Positions 5,841-13,011 of a DNA stretch of 13,059 nt are shown one piece after another. The stretch lies in NCBI GenBank assembly GCA_036625675.1, contig JAZKTH010000063.1, positions 1 through 13,059 on the forward strand. The letters run 5' to 3'. Origin of the DNA: Halalkaliarchaeum sp036625675. GTDB lineage: Archaea; Halobacteriota; Halobacteria; Halobacteriales; Haloferacaceae. The translations under genes and the position numbers were made by a program. Position 1 is the stretch's first letter. Each line of letters begins with the position of its first letter. Below the pieces are notes generated by a model, which had not been told where the DNA came from, did not search any database, and worked only from the letters and a program-made list of their open reading frames with translations.

Positions 5841-7061
5841 ATGTTCCGGACGCTCGACGACCTGCCGGCCGAACAGCGCCTGCTCGTCAGGCTCGATTTG
5901 AACTCGCCGGTCGAGGACGGGGAGGTACGGGATAATCGACGGTTCTCGCGGCACGCCCGGACGGTCGGCGAGCTGGCGGCGGCGGATCACCGGGTCGTCT
6001 GTCTGGCTCACCAGGGCCGCCCGGGCCGCGACACGTTCGTCTCGCTGTCCCGCCACGCCGAAATCCTCGCCGACCACGTCGGGCGGGAGGTCCAGTTCGT
6101 CGCCGACACGTACGGCGAGGAAGCCCGGGAAGCGATCCGGGCGCTCGAGCCCGGAGAGGTGCTGCTCCTCGAGAACGTCCGGATGTGCGACGACGAACTC
6201 CCGGAGAAGAGCCCGGCTGAGCACGCCGAGAGTGAGTTCGTGCGGACGCTGGCGCCGCTTTTCGACGCCTACGTGAACGACGCCTACTCGGCGGCCCACC
6301 GGAAGCACGCCTCGCTGGTCGGGTTTCCGCTCGTCCTCCCCGCGTACGCGGGCCGGGTGATGACGGCCGAGTACGAGGCCAACACGGCGATCGGGTCCCG
6401 GGAGTTCGACGGGCCGGTGACGATGGTGGTCGGCGGGACGAAGGCGACCGACGTGATCGAGGTGATGGACGCGCTCGACGACCGCGTCGACCGGTTCTGC
6501 CTGGGCGGGGTCCCGGGGGAGCTGTTCCTCCGGGCGGCCGGCCACGACGTCGGCTACGACCTCGGGGACGGGGACCTGTACGACGAGCAGTGGGCGGAAA
6601 ACCGCGAGACGATCGAGCGCGTCCTCGAGGAGAAAGCCGCCCAGATCGCGCTCGCGGACGACCTCGCGTACGCCGCCGCCGACGGTGAGCGATCGGAGGT
6701 CGCCGTCGACGCGATCGAACACAAGCAGGTGGAGTTCCTCGACGTCGGCTCGGAGACCGTCGACCGCTACGGGAAGCTGATCCGCGAGTCGGCCGCCGTC
6801 TTCGTGAAGGGCGCGGTGGGCGTCTTCGAGGACGAGCGGTTCGCGGACGGCACGGTCGGGATACTGGAGGCGATCGCCGGGACCGACTGCTTCTCGGTCG
6901 TCGGGGGTGGCGACACCTCGCGGGCGATCGAGCTGTACGACCTCGCGGAGGAGGAGTTCTCCCACGTCTCGATCGCCGGCGGCGCGTACATCCGGGCGCT
7001 GACCGGGGAGCCGCTGCCGGCGGTCGAGCTGCTGCAGTCCGGCGACGACGGCGGGGAGTAG
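5841..7061 (+). CDS. pgk: Phosphoglycerate kinase
   Basis: A 406-residue cytosolic two-domain kinase converting 1,3-bisphosphoglycerate and ADP to 3-phosphoglycerate and ATP. Seen: RLDLNSPVEDG (substrate domain, about 17-27), AHQGRPGRDTF, VNDAYSAAHRKHAS, VVGGTKATD, KGAVGVFEDERFADGT and GGGDT at about 355-359 of the nucleotide domain, ending with AGGAYIRALTGEPLP. The start is ambiguous. ATG 5841 gives MFRTLDDL, matching where family members usually begin. GTG 5832 lies 9 bases upstream in frame, exactly where a leaderless transcript from the AATTATTT box would start, and would add three residues. It sits directly after gap and supplies the following glycolytic step. Confidence 0.95.
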   Translation: MFRTLDDLPAEQRLLVRLDLNSPVEDGEVRDNRRFSRHARTVGELAAADHRVVCLAHQGRPGRDTFVSLSRHAEILADHVGREVQFVADTYGEEAREAIRALEPGEVLLLENVRMCDDELPEKSPAEHAESEFVRTLAPLFDAYVNDAYSAAHRKHASLVGFPLVLPAYAGRVMTAEYEANTAIGSREFDGPVTMVVGGTKATDVIEVMDALDDRVDRFCLGGVPGELFLRAAGHDVGYDLGDGDLYDEQWAENRETIERVLEEKAAQIALADDLAYAAADGERSEVAVDAIEHKQVEFLDVGSETVDRYGKLIRESAAVFVKGAVGVFEDERFADGTVGILEAIAGTDCFSVVGGGDTSRAIELYDLAEEEFSHVSIAGGAYIRALTGEPLPAVELLQSGDDGGE

Positions 7062-7096
7062 CCGACCCGTCGCGTTCTCCCGTTCGCCGGGGTACG

Positions 7097-7126
7097 TTTT
7101 TGCCGGTCGCCGAACAACCGCCGGTA
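7097..7126 (+). promoter_or_regulatory. Promoter of the metallophosphoesterase gene
   Basis: A TTTTTG box at 7097-7102 lies about 27 bases before ATG 7126, in the 64-base gap after pgk. It resembles the box before the second RAM gene. Leaderless transcription is likely. Confidence 0.55.
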
Positions 7127-7641
7127 TGCACCTCGGAATCGTCTCGGACACCCACGACGACCTGGAGGCCGTCGAGGCGGCCGCGTCGTTTTTCGAACGC
7201 GAGGGCGTCGACGCAGTCGTCCACTGCGGCGACTTCGTCGCCCCGTTCTCGGCGACGCCGTTCGACGCCGGATTCGACTTCTACGCGGCGAGAGGAAACA
7301 ACGACGGCGAGTGGAGTCTCGGGCCGATCGTCGAGGAGTTCGGCACCTACCTCGGTGAGGCAGGGGCGCTCGAACTGAGGGGCCGCGACCTCGCCGTCTA
7401 CCACGGCACGAGCGACGTCATCGTCGACGGGCTCGTCGACGCCGGCGCGTACGACTACGTCCTGCACGGTCACACACACGCGCACGGGGCGGAGGAGCGG
7501 GACGGGACGGTCCGCGTCAACCCGGGGGGGATCCCGATCCCGGTCGACGGCGCGGACGACGCCTTCCGGGTCGCCACGATCGACTTGAGCGCCGAGCCGG
7601 GGCCGGGGGCGGTCGAACACCACGAACTGACGGACCAGTGA
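7126..7641 (+). CDS. Metallophosphoesterase, YfcE/MJ0936 phosphodiesterase family
   Basis: A 171-residue cytosolic calcineurin-like phosphoesterase with a two-metal site. All family motifs are present: SDTHDD (Asp8, His10), CGDFV (Asp36), GNND (57-60), YHG (His93), HGHTH (114-118) and NPGG in the last third. Length matches the compact YfcE/MJ0936 phosphodiesterases, which act on model phosphodiesters; the physiological substrate is generally unknown. ATG 7126 is supported by a TTTTTG box about 27 bases upstream, so it is probably its own transcription unit despite following pgk closely. It is convergent with the next gene. Confidence 0.92.
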   Translation: MHLGIVSDTHDDLEAVEAAASFFEREGVDAVVHCGDFVAPFSATPFDAGFDFYAARGNNDGEWSLGPIVEEFGTYLGEAGALELRGRDLAVYHGTSDVIVDGLVDAGAYDYVLHGHTHAHGAEERDGTVRVNPGGIPIPVDGADDAFRVATIDLSAEPGPGAVEHHELTDQ

Positions 7642-7701
7642 ACGGGGAAGGAAGAAGGGCGGCGATACGTCGCGACACCCCCGGGATCGCTCGCCGGGCG
7701 T

Positions 7702-8421
7702 TCAGGAGACGTACGACGCGAGCAGGACGACGCCGACGAGCAACGCACACACCACGACGGTGACGGTCATCCCGGTTTTGGACTCGGGCGAGAGCCACCC
7801 GCCCAGGGACCCGTCCCACGGCCGTCCGCTTCCCGGTGGAGCACGTCCCGTCCGGTCGCCCGCCTCGTCCGCCGATCGGCCACGGCCGGACTCCTCCCGG
7901 GCCGTCTCTCTGGATGTGAAGAACGTTTCGAGCCGGGGCCAGAGGAACCGCAGCGTGGTGAAGACGCTCACGAGAAACGCGGTGAGCAACGCGTAGAGTC
8001 CCTCGACGTGGAATCCGAACAGTCGGGCGGCGATCCCGACCGACAGCGCCGCGCCGATCAACGTGAGGTGGGCGACGGGATCGTTGGCCAGCCGGATCGC
8101 CAGGTTCGGATCGCCGTCCGCCGGGTCACGCGGCGCAGGATCCGATCCGCCCAGGTCCGACCCCCCGGAGTCGGCCGGAACAGTCACGCGCCTGAGAGGG
8201 ACGGACTCCCCGCCGTATCCCAGCCAGACGTTGAGCAGCGCCGCCGCGAACACGAGGTACACCGGCGCCAAAAGCGCCAGGACGGACAACATCGGCCTGG
8301 TGAGCCAGCCGATCCAGTAGAGGCCCGCGACTACGGAAAGCCCGGCCACCGTCGCCGAAACCAGGCCGGTCCGGAACGCGCTCTCCGCGACCGGACCCGG
8401 CCGCCCCTTCGAGGATCTCAT
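7702..8421 (-). CDS. Five-TM membrane protein of unknown function
   Basis: I do not recognise this family. It is a 239-residue protein with hydrophobic segments at about 17-39, 43-67, 117-136, 141-160 and 217-237. A Ser/Gly/Asp-rich loop (about 82-108) follows TM2. A long hydrophilic Arg/Gly/Asp-rich stretch (about 164-215) precedes a lone C-terminal membrane anchor. No catalytic motif is visible. ATG 8421 is supported by a minus-strand CCTTATTCGG box (8444-8453) about 27 bases upstream. It is divergent from the CPBP protease and convergent with the phosphoesterase. Composition is typical of the rest of the window, so it looks native and not recently acquired. Confidence 0.82.
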   Translation of the reverse strand: MRSSKGRPGPVAESAFRTGLVSATVAGLSVVAGLYWIGWLTRPMLSVLALLAPVYLVFAAALLNVWLGYGGESVPLRRVTVPADSGGSDLGGSDPAPRDPADGDPNLAIRLANDPVAHLTLIGAALSVGIAARLFGFHVEGLYALLTAFLVSVFTTLRFLWPRLETFFTSRETAREESGRGRSADEAGDRTGRAPPGSGRPWDGSLGGWLSPESKTGMTVTVVVCALLVGVVLLASYVS

Positions 8422-8588
8422 TCGAGGGATCGTAGGCGCTGGAACCGAATAAGGATTGCACCTGTCGGGAGCGTCAGCGCCCGAAACGACGGTTCGCGGG
8501 AACCGCCCGGGTCGATCCCCGGCGGCAGGGGACCAGTCAACGAACGAGGATATAAACGATTTTGACGGTCCGTTCGTTCGTGCGTCAC
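8422..8588. promoter_or_regulatory. Divergent promoters of the five-TM gene and the CPBP protease gene
   Basis: Minus strand: a CCTTATTCGG box (8444-8453) serves ATG 8421. Plus strand: TATAAA (8551-8556), the most consensus-like TATA box in the window, serves the protease gene. The TATAAA is flanked by an 8-bp inverted repeat, ACGAACGA (8540-8547) and TCGTTCGT (8574-8581), whose right arm covers the predicted transcription start. This is a plausible operator. The ~80 bases between the promoters hold nothing else I can assign. Confidence 0.55.
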
Positions 8589-9332
8589 ATGTCGTCCGCG
8601 AGCAATTGGTTCCCTCCTCGAACGTCCGTGCCGACGGAGGCGCTGTTCGACGACGCCGAACCGCTTTCGGATCGCCTCCGCCTCGGAGTGGTCGCCGGGT
8701 TCCTCCCGGTCGTTCTCACGTCGATGTGGGTCGCGAGCTACGTCGGACTCGTGGGCCCGGAGGCCGAGGTGACGCGGGCGGTCGTCGATGCGGGATACGG
8801 ACTCGCCGGAATCGCGGTCCTGGGCGGCGTCTACCTCGTTCTGGGGGAGCGGGAACGTCGGGCGACGATCCGGTTCACCGCGCCCGGACGGACGGAGCTC
8901 CTGTGGACGGCGATCTGCCTGCCGCTGGCCGTCGGGGCGTTTCTGCTCGGATCGAGCGTCGGGGAGCTTCTCGGCTACGAACTGGGCGGGCTGGAGTACT
9001 CGCTGTCCGACCCGGTGACGGTAGCCGCAGTGGTCTTCGCCGGCGTCGTCGTGGCTCCGGTCGTCGAGGAGATCCTGTTTCGCGGGCTGTTGCTCGGTAG
9101 CCTGCTGGGAAGGGGCACGTCGCCGGCCGTCGCCGGTGGGGCGACGGTCCTCCTGTTTGCTTCCATGCACCTCGTCTCGCTGGGCGTCGCCGGCGTGCTC
9201 GCGATCGCCGGCTGGGCCGTCTTCCCGACGCTGCTGCGGCTCAGGTTCAACAACCTCACCGGCGCCTGGCTGCTCCACGTTCTCAACAACGTTTACTCGT
9301 ACCTCGTCGTGGTCGCGCTGGGGCTGGCGTGA
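8589..9332 (+). CDS. CPBP family intramembrane glutamic endopeptidase (CAAX/Abi type)
   Basis: A 247-residue membrane protein with about six to eight hydrophobic segments. The three conserved motifs of the CPBP (Rce1/Abi) family are present: EEILFRG (Glu160, Glu161, Arg165), FASMH (His194) and LLHVLNN (His230, Asn234). Together these form the intramembrane glutamate/histidine active site. Known members cleave prenylated or other membrane peptides and include bacteriocin-immunity proteins; archaeal substrates are mostly unknown. Start choice: ATG 8589 gives MSSASNW. GTG 8580 lies 9 bases upstream in frame, coincides with the start predicted from TATAAA at 8551-8556, and would add MRH. No prenylated partner or bacteriocin gene is visible nearby. 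Confidence 0.88.
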   Translation: MSSASNWFPPRTSVPTEALFDDAEPLSDRLRLGVVAGFLPVVLTSMWVASYVGLVGPEAEVTRAVVDAGYGLAGIAVLGGVYLVLGERERRATIRFTAPGRTELLWTAICLPLAVGAFLLGSSVGELLGYELGGLEYSLSDPVTVAAVVFAGVVVAPVVEEILFRGLLLGSLLGRGTSPAVAGGATVLLFASMHLVSLGVAGVLAIAGWAVFPTLLRLRFNNLTGAWLLHVLNNVYSYLVVVALGLA

Positions 9333-9367
9333 TCGGTCGGGATGCCCCCGCCCGACGTCGACCGATC
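9331..9367. terminator. Inverted repeat between convergent genes, possible bidirectional terminator
   Basis: GATCGGTC (9331-9338, overlapping the protease stop) pairs perfectly with GACCGATC (9360-9367) across a 21-base GC-rich spacer. It fills most of the 48-base gap between the protease and DUF418 genes, which read toward each other. No T-run is obvious, so this is a positional guess. Confidence 0.35.
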
Positions 9368-9380
9368 GGGGACCGACTGG

Positions 9381-10595
9381 TCAGGACGACTTCCGTATCG
9401 GCTGCACGCTGCGATAGGTGAGCACGCGCCAGACCCACTCGACCGGGCCGAACCTGAAGTAGCGAAGCCACAGCACCGAAAGCGGGAGCTGCACCGCCCA
9501 GACCGCGAGCACGAACGCGAACGCCTCCACGCGGGTGACCCGGCCGAACAGCCCCAGCCCGTGACCGTAGAAAACCGACGTCGCCACCACCGTCTGCAGG
9601 AGGTAGTTGGTGAACGCGGTCCGACCGACGGCGGCGAACGCGCGGGTCACCGGTCCGTCGGCGCGCCGGCGGCAGTACAGCATGACGAGACCGACGTAGG
9701 CCCCCGCGAGCGGGAAGCTCCCCCAGTAGTTGAACTGCCGCCAGGGGAGGGCTGCGGCCGCCGCCCAGTCGTTTGCCTCGATGTACCACACGCCCGCGAG
9801 GACGGTGACGAGGCCGACGAGGCCGCCGCCGACCGCCAGCCGGCGATAGAACCGCTCCGGCCGCTCGTTCGTCAACACGCCCCACTCGAAAAGCGCCATC
9901 CCGAGGAGCATCGTCCCGCCGACGCGCCAGCCGGTCGAGGAGACGAAGCCGGTGGTCTGGCGGGCGAATGACGTGGGTACCCGGTGGTCCATCTGGGCGA
10001 TCCACCCGCCGCGATAGGCCGCTACCTCCGCCGAGATCGTCGACGCCGCGGGACTCCACTGAGCGGCGATGGCGGCCGGATCCGCCGAGACGGCCAGCAG
10101 GAGTTCCGTGACGGAGGGGACCGCGAGCACCGCGAGGCCGAACGTGGCCTGCCTCGTCGGTTCCCAGTCCCGCGCGACGACGAACACGATTCCGCAGAGG
10201 CCGTAAGCGACGAGAATGTCCCCGTACCACAGCAGGTACGCGTGGGCGAGCCCGATCGCGACGAGCCAGCCCATGCGCCGCAGGTGGAGCCGCCGTGCTG
10301 GCAGGCCCTTGCGTTCCTTGCTCCGGGTGAAGAGGACGACGCCGGCGCCGAACAGCGCGGAGAACAGCGTGATGAACTTCTTCTCGGCGAAGACGTGGCC
10401 CAGGAACCAGATCCAGTAGTTCGCACCCGAAAAGTCCCCGTACGCGCTCGGGTTGAGCAGCGTCACCTCCGGCATCGCGAACACCCGGACGTTGATGACG
10501 AGGATTCCCAGCAGGGCGAACCCCCGGAGGGCGTCGAGCGAGACGATGCGCTCCGACGGCGGCGTCGGCTCCGGATCAGGCGTCACCGTCGGCAC
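9381..10595 (-). CDS. DUF418 domain membrane protein
   Basis: A 404-residue multi-pass membrane protein, about nine or ten hydrophobic segments. It has the family's N-terminal signature, R-x-x-SLDALRGFALLGILVIN (about 16-35). The C-terminal DUF418 domain carries FTNYLLQT and the closing GPVEWVWRVLTY (about 383-394). The family is widespread in bacteria and haloarchaea; some members are called YeiB-like. Its function is not established, although transport or acyl-transfer roles have been suggested. The start is uncertain: GTG 10595 gives MPTVTPDPEP, and a second GTG is at 10586. The only TATA-like box (TTATTT, minus strand, 10672-10677) predicts a start near 10647, leaving a leader of about 50 bases, unlike the other genes here. 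The frame is open further upstream but has no good start codon. Confidence 0.88.
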   Translation of the reverse strand: MPTVTPDPEPTPPSERIVSLDALRGFALLGILVINVRVFAMPEVTLLNPSAYGDFSGANYWIWFLGHVFAEKKFITLFSALFGAGVVLFTRSKERKGLPARRLHLRRMGWLVAIGLAHAYLLWYGDILVAYGLCGIVFVVARDWEPTRQATFGLAVLAVPSVTELLLAVSADPAAIAAQWSPAASTISAEVAAYRGGWIAQMDHRVPTSFARQTTGFVSSTGWRVGGTMLLGMALFEWGVLTNERPERFYRRLAVGGGLVGLVTVLAGVWYIEANDWAAAAALPWRQFNYWGSFPLAGAYVGLVMLYCRRRADGPVTRAFAAVGRTAFTNYLLQTVVATSVFYGHGLGLFGRVTRVEAFAFVLAVWAVQLPLSVLWLRYFRFGPVEWVWRVLTYRSVQPIRKSS

Positions 10596-10639
10596 CGCCC
10601 GCTCGTCGGTCGCTGTCTCCCGCCGGAACGTGAACTCAT
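10583..10639 (-). other. Possible 18-codon upstream ORF in the DUF418 leader
   Basis: On the minus strand an ATG at 10639, about 8 bases after the predicted transcription start, opens an 18-codon frame whose TGA (10585-10583) overlaps the GTG at 10586 as GTGA. That geometry suits termination-reinitiation coupling. The encoded peptide is very basic (six or seven Arg), unlike haloarchaeal proteins, so it may be accidental or purely regulatory. Confidence 0.25.
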
Positions 10640-10773
10640 CGTGGATACGTGACCCGCGACGAACGGCGTCGAAATAACGCTTGTGTCGGCGCGCGATCGG
10701 TTCCGGATCGCGACCGGGAAACTGACGCGACCCGTACCGTCACATATAGGTCGCATCCTTCACTAGTTGGCCC
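10596..10773. promoter_or_regulatory. Divergent promoter region of DUF418 gene and small acidic protein gene
   Basis: Minus strand: TTATTT (10672-10677) is the likely TATA box for the DUF418 gene. Plus strand: CATATAGG (10743-10750) is centred about 27 bases before ATG 10774, so that gene is probably leaderless. A CTAG tetranucleotide, rare in this DNA, lies at 10763-10766 between that box and start. Nothing else was assigned. Confidence 0.55.
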
Positions 10774-11124
10774 ATGACACGCTACCGGTTGCACGTGTTC
10801 CCACCGGACGACGACGACGTGGCAGCCGACCCGACGGAAACCGAGGCGAAGCGGGAGCGACTGCGGGCGGCGTTCGACGAACTCTTCACCGAGTCGGACG
10901 CCGAGCCGGTTCAGGAGAACACCCGCGAGTGGGTCTCCGCCGTCTTCGAGGACCCCTCCGAGCGGATGGCCGACGTCGAGGAGTTCGAGCAAGAGTGCGA
11001 GCGCCTGTACCCGGAGGCGGACGTGCTCCGAACCCGGCAGGACCGGAAGGCGATGGACGGGGGCGACGCGGGGCAAAGCTACGACGTGGCGCTCATGCTG
11101 CAGGTCACGCACGCGATCTCGTGA
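10774..11124 (+). CDS. Small acidic haloarchaeal protein of unknown function
   Basis: I do not recognise this family. It is a 116-residue soluble protein, strongly acidic and predicted mostly helical. It has an N-terminal strand (TRYRLHVFPP), a helix-rich middle (about 23-80) and a short C-terminal strand/helix (SYDVALMLQVTHAIS). There is no Cys pair, no TM segment and no signal peptide. ATG 10774 is well supported by a CATATAGG box about 27 bases upstream, and codon use matches its neighbours. The six-TM gene follows 44 bases downstream with its own TATA-like box. The gene looks real and probably lineage-specific, with no function to suggest. Confidence 0.83.
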   Translation: MTRYRLHVFPPDDDDVAADPTETEAKRERLRAAFDELFTESDAEPVQENTREWVSAVFEDPSERMADVEEFEQECERLYPEADVLRTRQDRKAMDGGDAGQSYDVALMLQVTHAIS

Positions 11125-11137
11125 TACAGGGGTGAAG

Positions 11138-11168
11138 GTTTACGGAGGTCGCCTGCGATGGCCCGTCC
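11138..11168 (+). promoter_or_regulatory. Promoter of the six-TM protein gene
   Basis: AGGTTTACGG at about 11137-11146 is centred near 27 bases before ATG 11169. The gene can therefore be transcribed from its own promoter within the 44-base gap. Confidence 0.45.
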
Positions 11169-11978
11169 ATGGCCGCCCTGAACTCCCTCCGTCCAGCAGT
11201 CGCTGCAGTCCGTCGCAACCCGCTGCTCGTGGCCCTGGTCGGCCTCTTCGGCCTGGTCCAGCTACCACAGTTCGCGCTGCAGCCGTCGCAACCGCTGCTC
11301 GCCGCGGTCGTCTCGCTGGGGATCACCGGGGCGCTGCTCGTCGTGATGCCGTTTTTTCAGGGCGGACTGCTCGGGATGGCAAACGAGGCGCTCGACGGCC
11401 GCACCGGGCTGGGGACGCTCGTCGCCGAGGGGAAGAGGAATTACGTCAGCCTCCTGATCGCGTATCTCGCAGTCTTCGCGGCGAACGCCGTCATCGGATC
11501 CGTCGTGTTGTTCGCGGTCGTCCTCGGCGTCGCAGGCGGATACGCCGGCGGGGGCGCCCCCGACGTCGTGCTTCTCGGCGCCGCCGGGGCCGTCGGGCTC
11601 CTGTTCCTGCTCGCGTACTTCCTGGTCGCGTTCTTCGTCCAGTTCTACGCTCACGCGATCGTGCTTGGCGACGCCGGCGTCGTCGCCGGATTCAGGCGAA
11701 GCGTCGGTCTCGTCCGGCGGAACCTCACGAGCGTCCTCGGGTACACGCTAGTCCTCCTCGTCGGCAGCCTCGTGCTGGGTGGCGTCGGGGGCGTCGCGTC
11801 GTTCCTGCTGTCCCCCCAGCCGACCGGGATTTCCCTTCCCGTGCCGGAACTCTCGACGCCCCTGCTGATCGGGACGGCGATCGTCTACGTCGCTTCCCTC
11901 GCCGTGCTCGGCGCCCTCTACGCGACCTACTCGGTGTCGTTCTACCGGGCGATCGAGGGGACGACGCTACGCGCCTGA
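11169..11978 (+). CDS. Six-TM integral membrane protein, haloarchaeal DUF7847-like
   Basis: A 269-residue membrane protein with hydrophobic segments at about 18-36, 44-66, 92-124, 133-160, 186-215 and 230-256. The cytoplasmic-side loops include LRPAVAAVRRNPLL at the N-terminus and FRRSVGLVRRNLTSVLGY (about 175-192). This repeated 'R-x-S-x-x-x-V-R-R-N' layout is shared by haloarchaeal membrane proteins related to the glycerophosphodiesterase-associated membrane domain. The family label (DUF7847) is from memory and tentative; there is no known activity and no catalytic motif. The stop (11976-11978) is 37 bases before the methyltransferase gene, which has its own TATA-like box. Confidence 0.82.
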   Translation: MAALNSLRPAVAAVRRNPLLVALVGLFGLVQLPQFALQPSQPLLAAVVSLGITGALLVVMPFFQGGLLGMANEALDGRTGLGTLVAEGKRNYVSLLIAYLAVFAANAVIGSVVLFAVVLGVAGGYAGGGAPDVVLLGAAGAVGLLFLLAYFLVAFFVQFYAHAIVLGDAGVVAGFRRSVGLVRRNLTSVLGYTLVLLVGSLVLGGVGGVASFLLSPQPTGISLPVPELSTPLLIGTAIVYVASLAVLGALYATYSVSFYRAIEGTTLRA

Positions 11979-11983
11979 GAACA

Positions 11984-12015
11984 CTTAAAACGGCTGGGGC
12001 GACAAGGAGTGAGAC
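11984..12015 (+). promoter_or_regulatory. Promoter and possible RBS of the DNA methyltransferase gene
   Basis: CTTAAAAC (11984-11991) is centred about 27 bases before ATG 12016. GGAG at 12006-12009, six bases before the ATG, resembles a Shine-Dalgarno site, which is unusual in this window. It would matter only on a leadered or read-through transcript from the six-TM gene. Confidence 0.5.
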
Positions 12016-13011
12016 ATGACAGAGGAGTCGTCGGGCCACAAACAGAGCCGGCTGTTCACGACCGAGGACGGCGACTTCGACGAGAACCGCGCGCGGGAGG
12101 ACGCGCTGCCGATCGAGGACGGGGAGGTCGTCGACACCGGGGAACTGGCCCCCCACCAGCAGTACGTCGAGGACCGCGGGATCTACGACGAGCGAAACGA
12201 GGTCAACGACCTGACCGGGCGGGAGTGGAAGTTCGCGACCAAGTCCGTGATCGCCGAGCAGTACCCGCCGGACTTCCAGCACGAACTGCGGAGCGAGCAC
12301 GGGGGACAGAAACCGCCGCGGCTGTGTCTGGAGCTGATACGACGGTTCAGCAAGGCGGGAGATCTCGTCCTCGATCCGTTCGCCGGCGTCGGCGGGACGC
12401 TTCTGGCCGCCAGTCTCGCGGAGTACGAGGGAACGGGACGGCGGGAGGCGATCGGGTTCGAACTCAACCCGCGCTGGGTCGAACTCTACGCGGAGGTGCT
12501 CCGGGCGGAGAACGCACAGCGCAGGGCGCGCGGCGAGGGGCAACTGGAAACCCAGGACATGAGACAGGGGGACTGCGCGGAGCTCGTCGAAGGGCTCGAA
12601 TCCGAAAGCGTCGACTTCCTCCTGACGGACGTTCCCTACTGGGCGATGGACAGGGTAGAACAGACCAGAAACGAGAACGAAACGCGGGAGAGCAAGCTCG
12701 ACGACTTCAACGCCCGGAACGCCGAGACGAAAGCGGAGTGGCTCGACGACATGGAACGGAAGTTCGAGCGGTTCCGGGGGGCTCTGAAGCGGGACGGCTA
12801 CGCCGCCGTCTTCATCGGCGACATGTACCGGGAGCAGTCGTACCACATGCTGTCGGCGGAACTGGCGGACAGGATCCGGGAGGCGGGCTACACGCTGAAG
12901 GCGAACCTGATCTGGTACGACCCGTCCAAGGACCTCCACGTGTACGGGTATCCCTTCTCCTTCGTTCCCTCGATGGTCCACCAGAACGTGCTGGTGTTCC
13001 GCAACGAATGA
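12016..13011 (+). CDS. Orphan amino-type DNA methyltransferase (N4-cytosine or N6-adenine)
   Basis: A 331-residue SAM-dependent DNA methyltransferase. Order of motifs: LTGREWKFATKSV with GGQKPP (motif X region, about 67-101); motif I DPFAGVGGT (120-128); GFELNP (147-152, motif II acid Glu149); GD (185-186); catalytic motif IV TDVPYW (204-209); then LIWYDP (298-303) and the closing HQNVLVFRN strand (about 322-330). Motif IV is DVPYW, not the common DPPY or SPPY. The order X-I-IV-VIII is gamma-like, while the motif X/I block reads like the C-terminal half of beta-class enzymes. No restriction gene is visible, so it is probably a solitary methylase. It could be the widely conserved haloarchaeal CTAG methylase (Zim), but I cannot confirm that. 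It ends at the edge of a transposon-like sequence. Confidence 0.85.
   Translation: MTEESSGHKQSRLFTTEDGDFDENRAREDALPIEDGEVVDTGELAPHQQYVEDRGIYDERNEVNDLTGREWKFATKSVIAEQYPPDFQHELRSEHGGQKPPRLCLELIRRFSKAGDLVLDPFAGVGGTLLAASLAEYEGTGRREAIGFELNPRWVELYAEVLRAENAQRRARGEGQLETQDMRQGDCAELVEGLESESVDFLLTDVPYWAMDRVEQTRNENETRESKLDDFNARNAETKAEWLDDMERKFERFRGALKRDGYAAVFIGDMYREQSYHMLSAELADRIREAGYTLKANLIWYDPSKDLHVYGYPFSFVPSMVHQNVLVFRNE

Noticed and set aside
5757..7623. Long open frames (over 400 residues) on the minus strand opposite pgk and the phosphoesterase
   Set aside because: They lie antisense to well-recognised enzymes, encode Arg/Pro-rich proteins unlike haloarchaeal composition and match no family; high GC makes stop codons rare in these frames.
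7642..7701. Short stems in the gap between the phosphoesterase and five-TM genes
   Set aside because: Only 4-5 bp arms such as CCCGG/CCGGG, expected by chance at this GC content.
8418..9278. A 286-residue minus-strand frame opposite the CPBP protease
   Set aside because: It is an antisense shadow, low in hydrophobics and rich in Arg/Gln/His; the plus strand carries all three CPBP motifs.
10763..10766. CTAG in the promoter of the small acidic protein gene (another at 11748-11751)
   Set aside because: CTAG is rare in haloarchaea and might be methylated by the nearby methylase, but two sites and no link to the enzyme are too little to call an epigenetic switch.
10636..11112. A 158-residue minus-strand frame opposite the small acidic protein
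   Set aside because: The plus-strand frame has a correctly spaced TATA box and an acidic haloarchaeal composition; the minus-strand one has neither.
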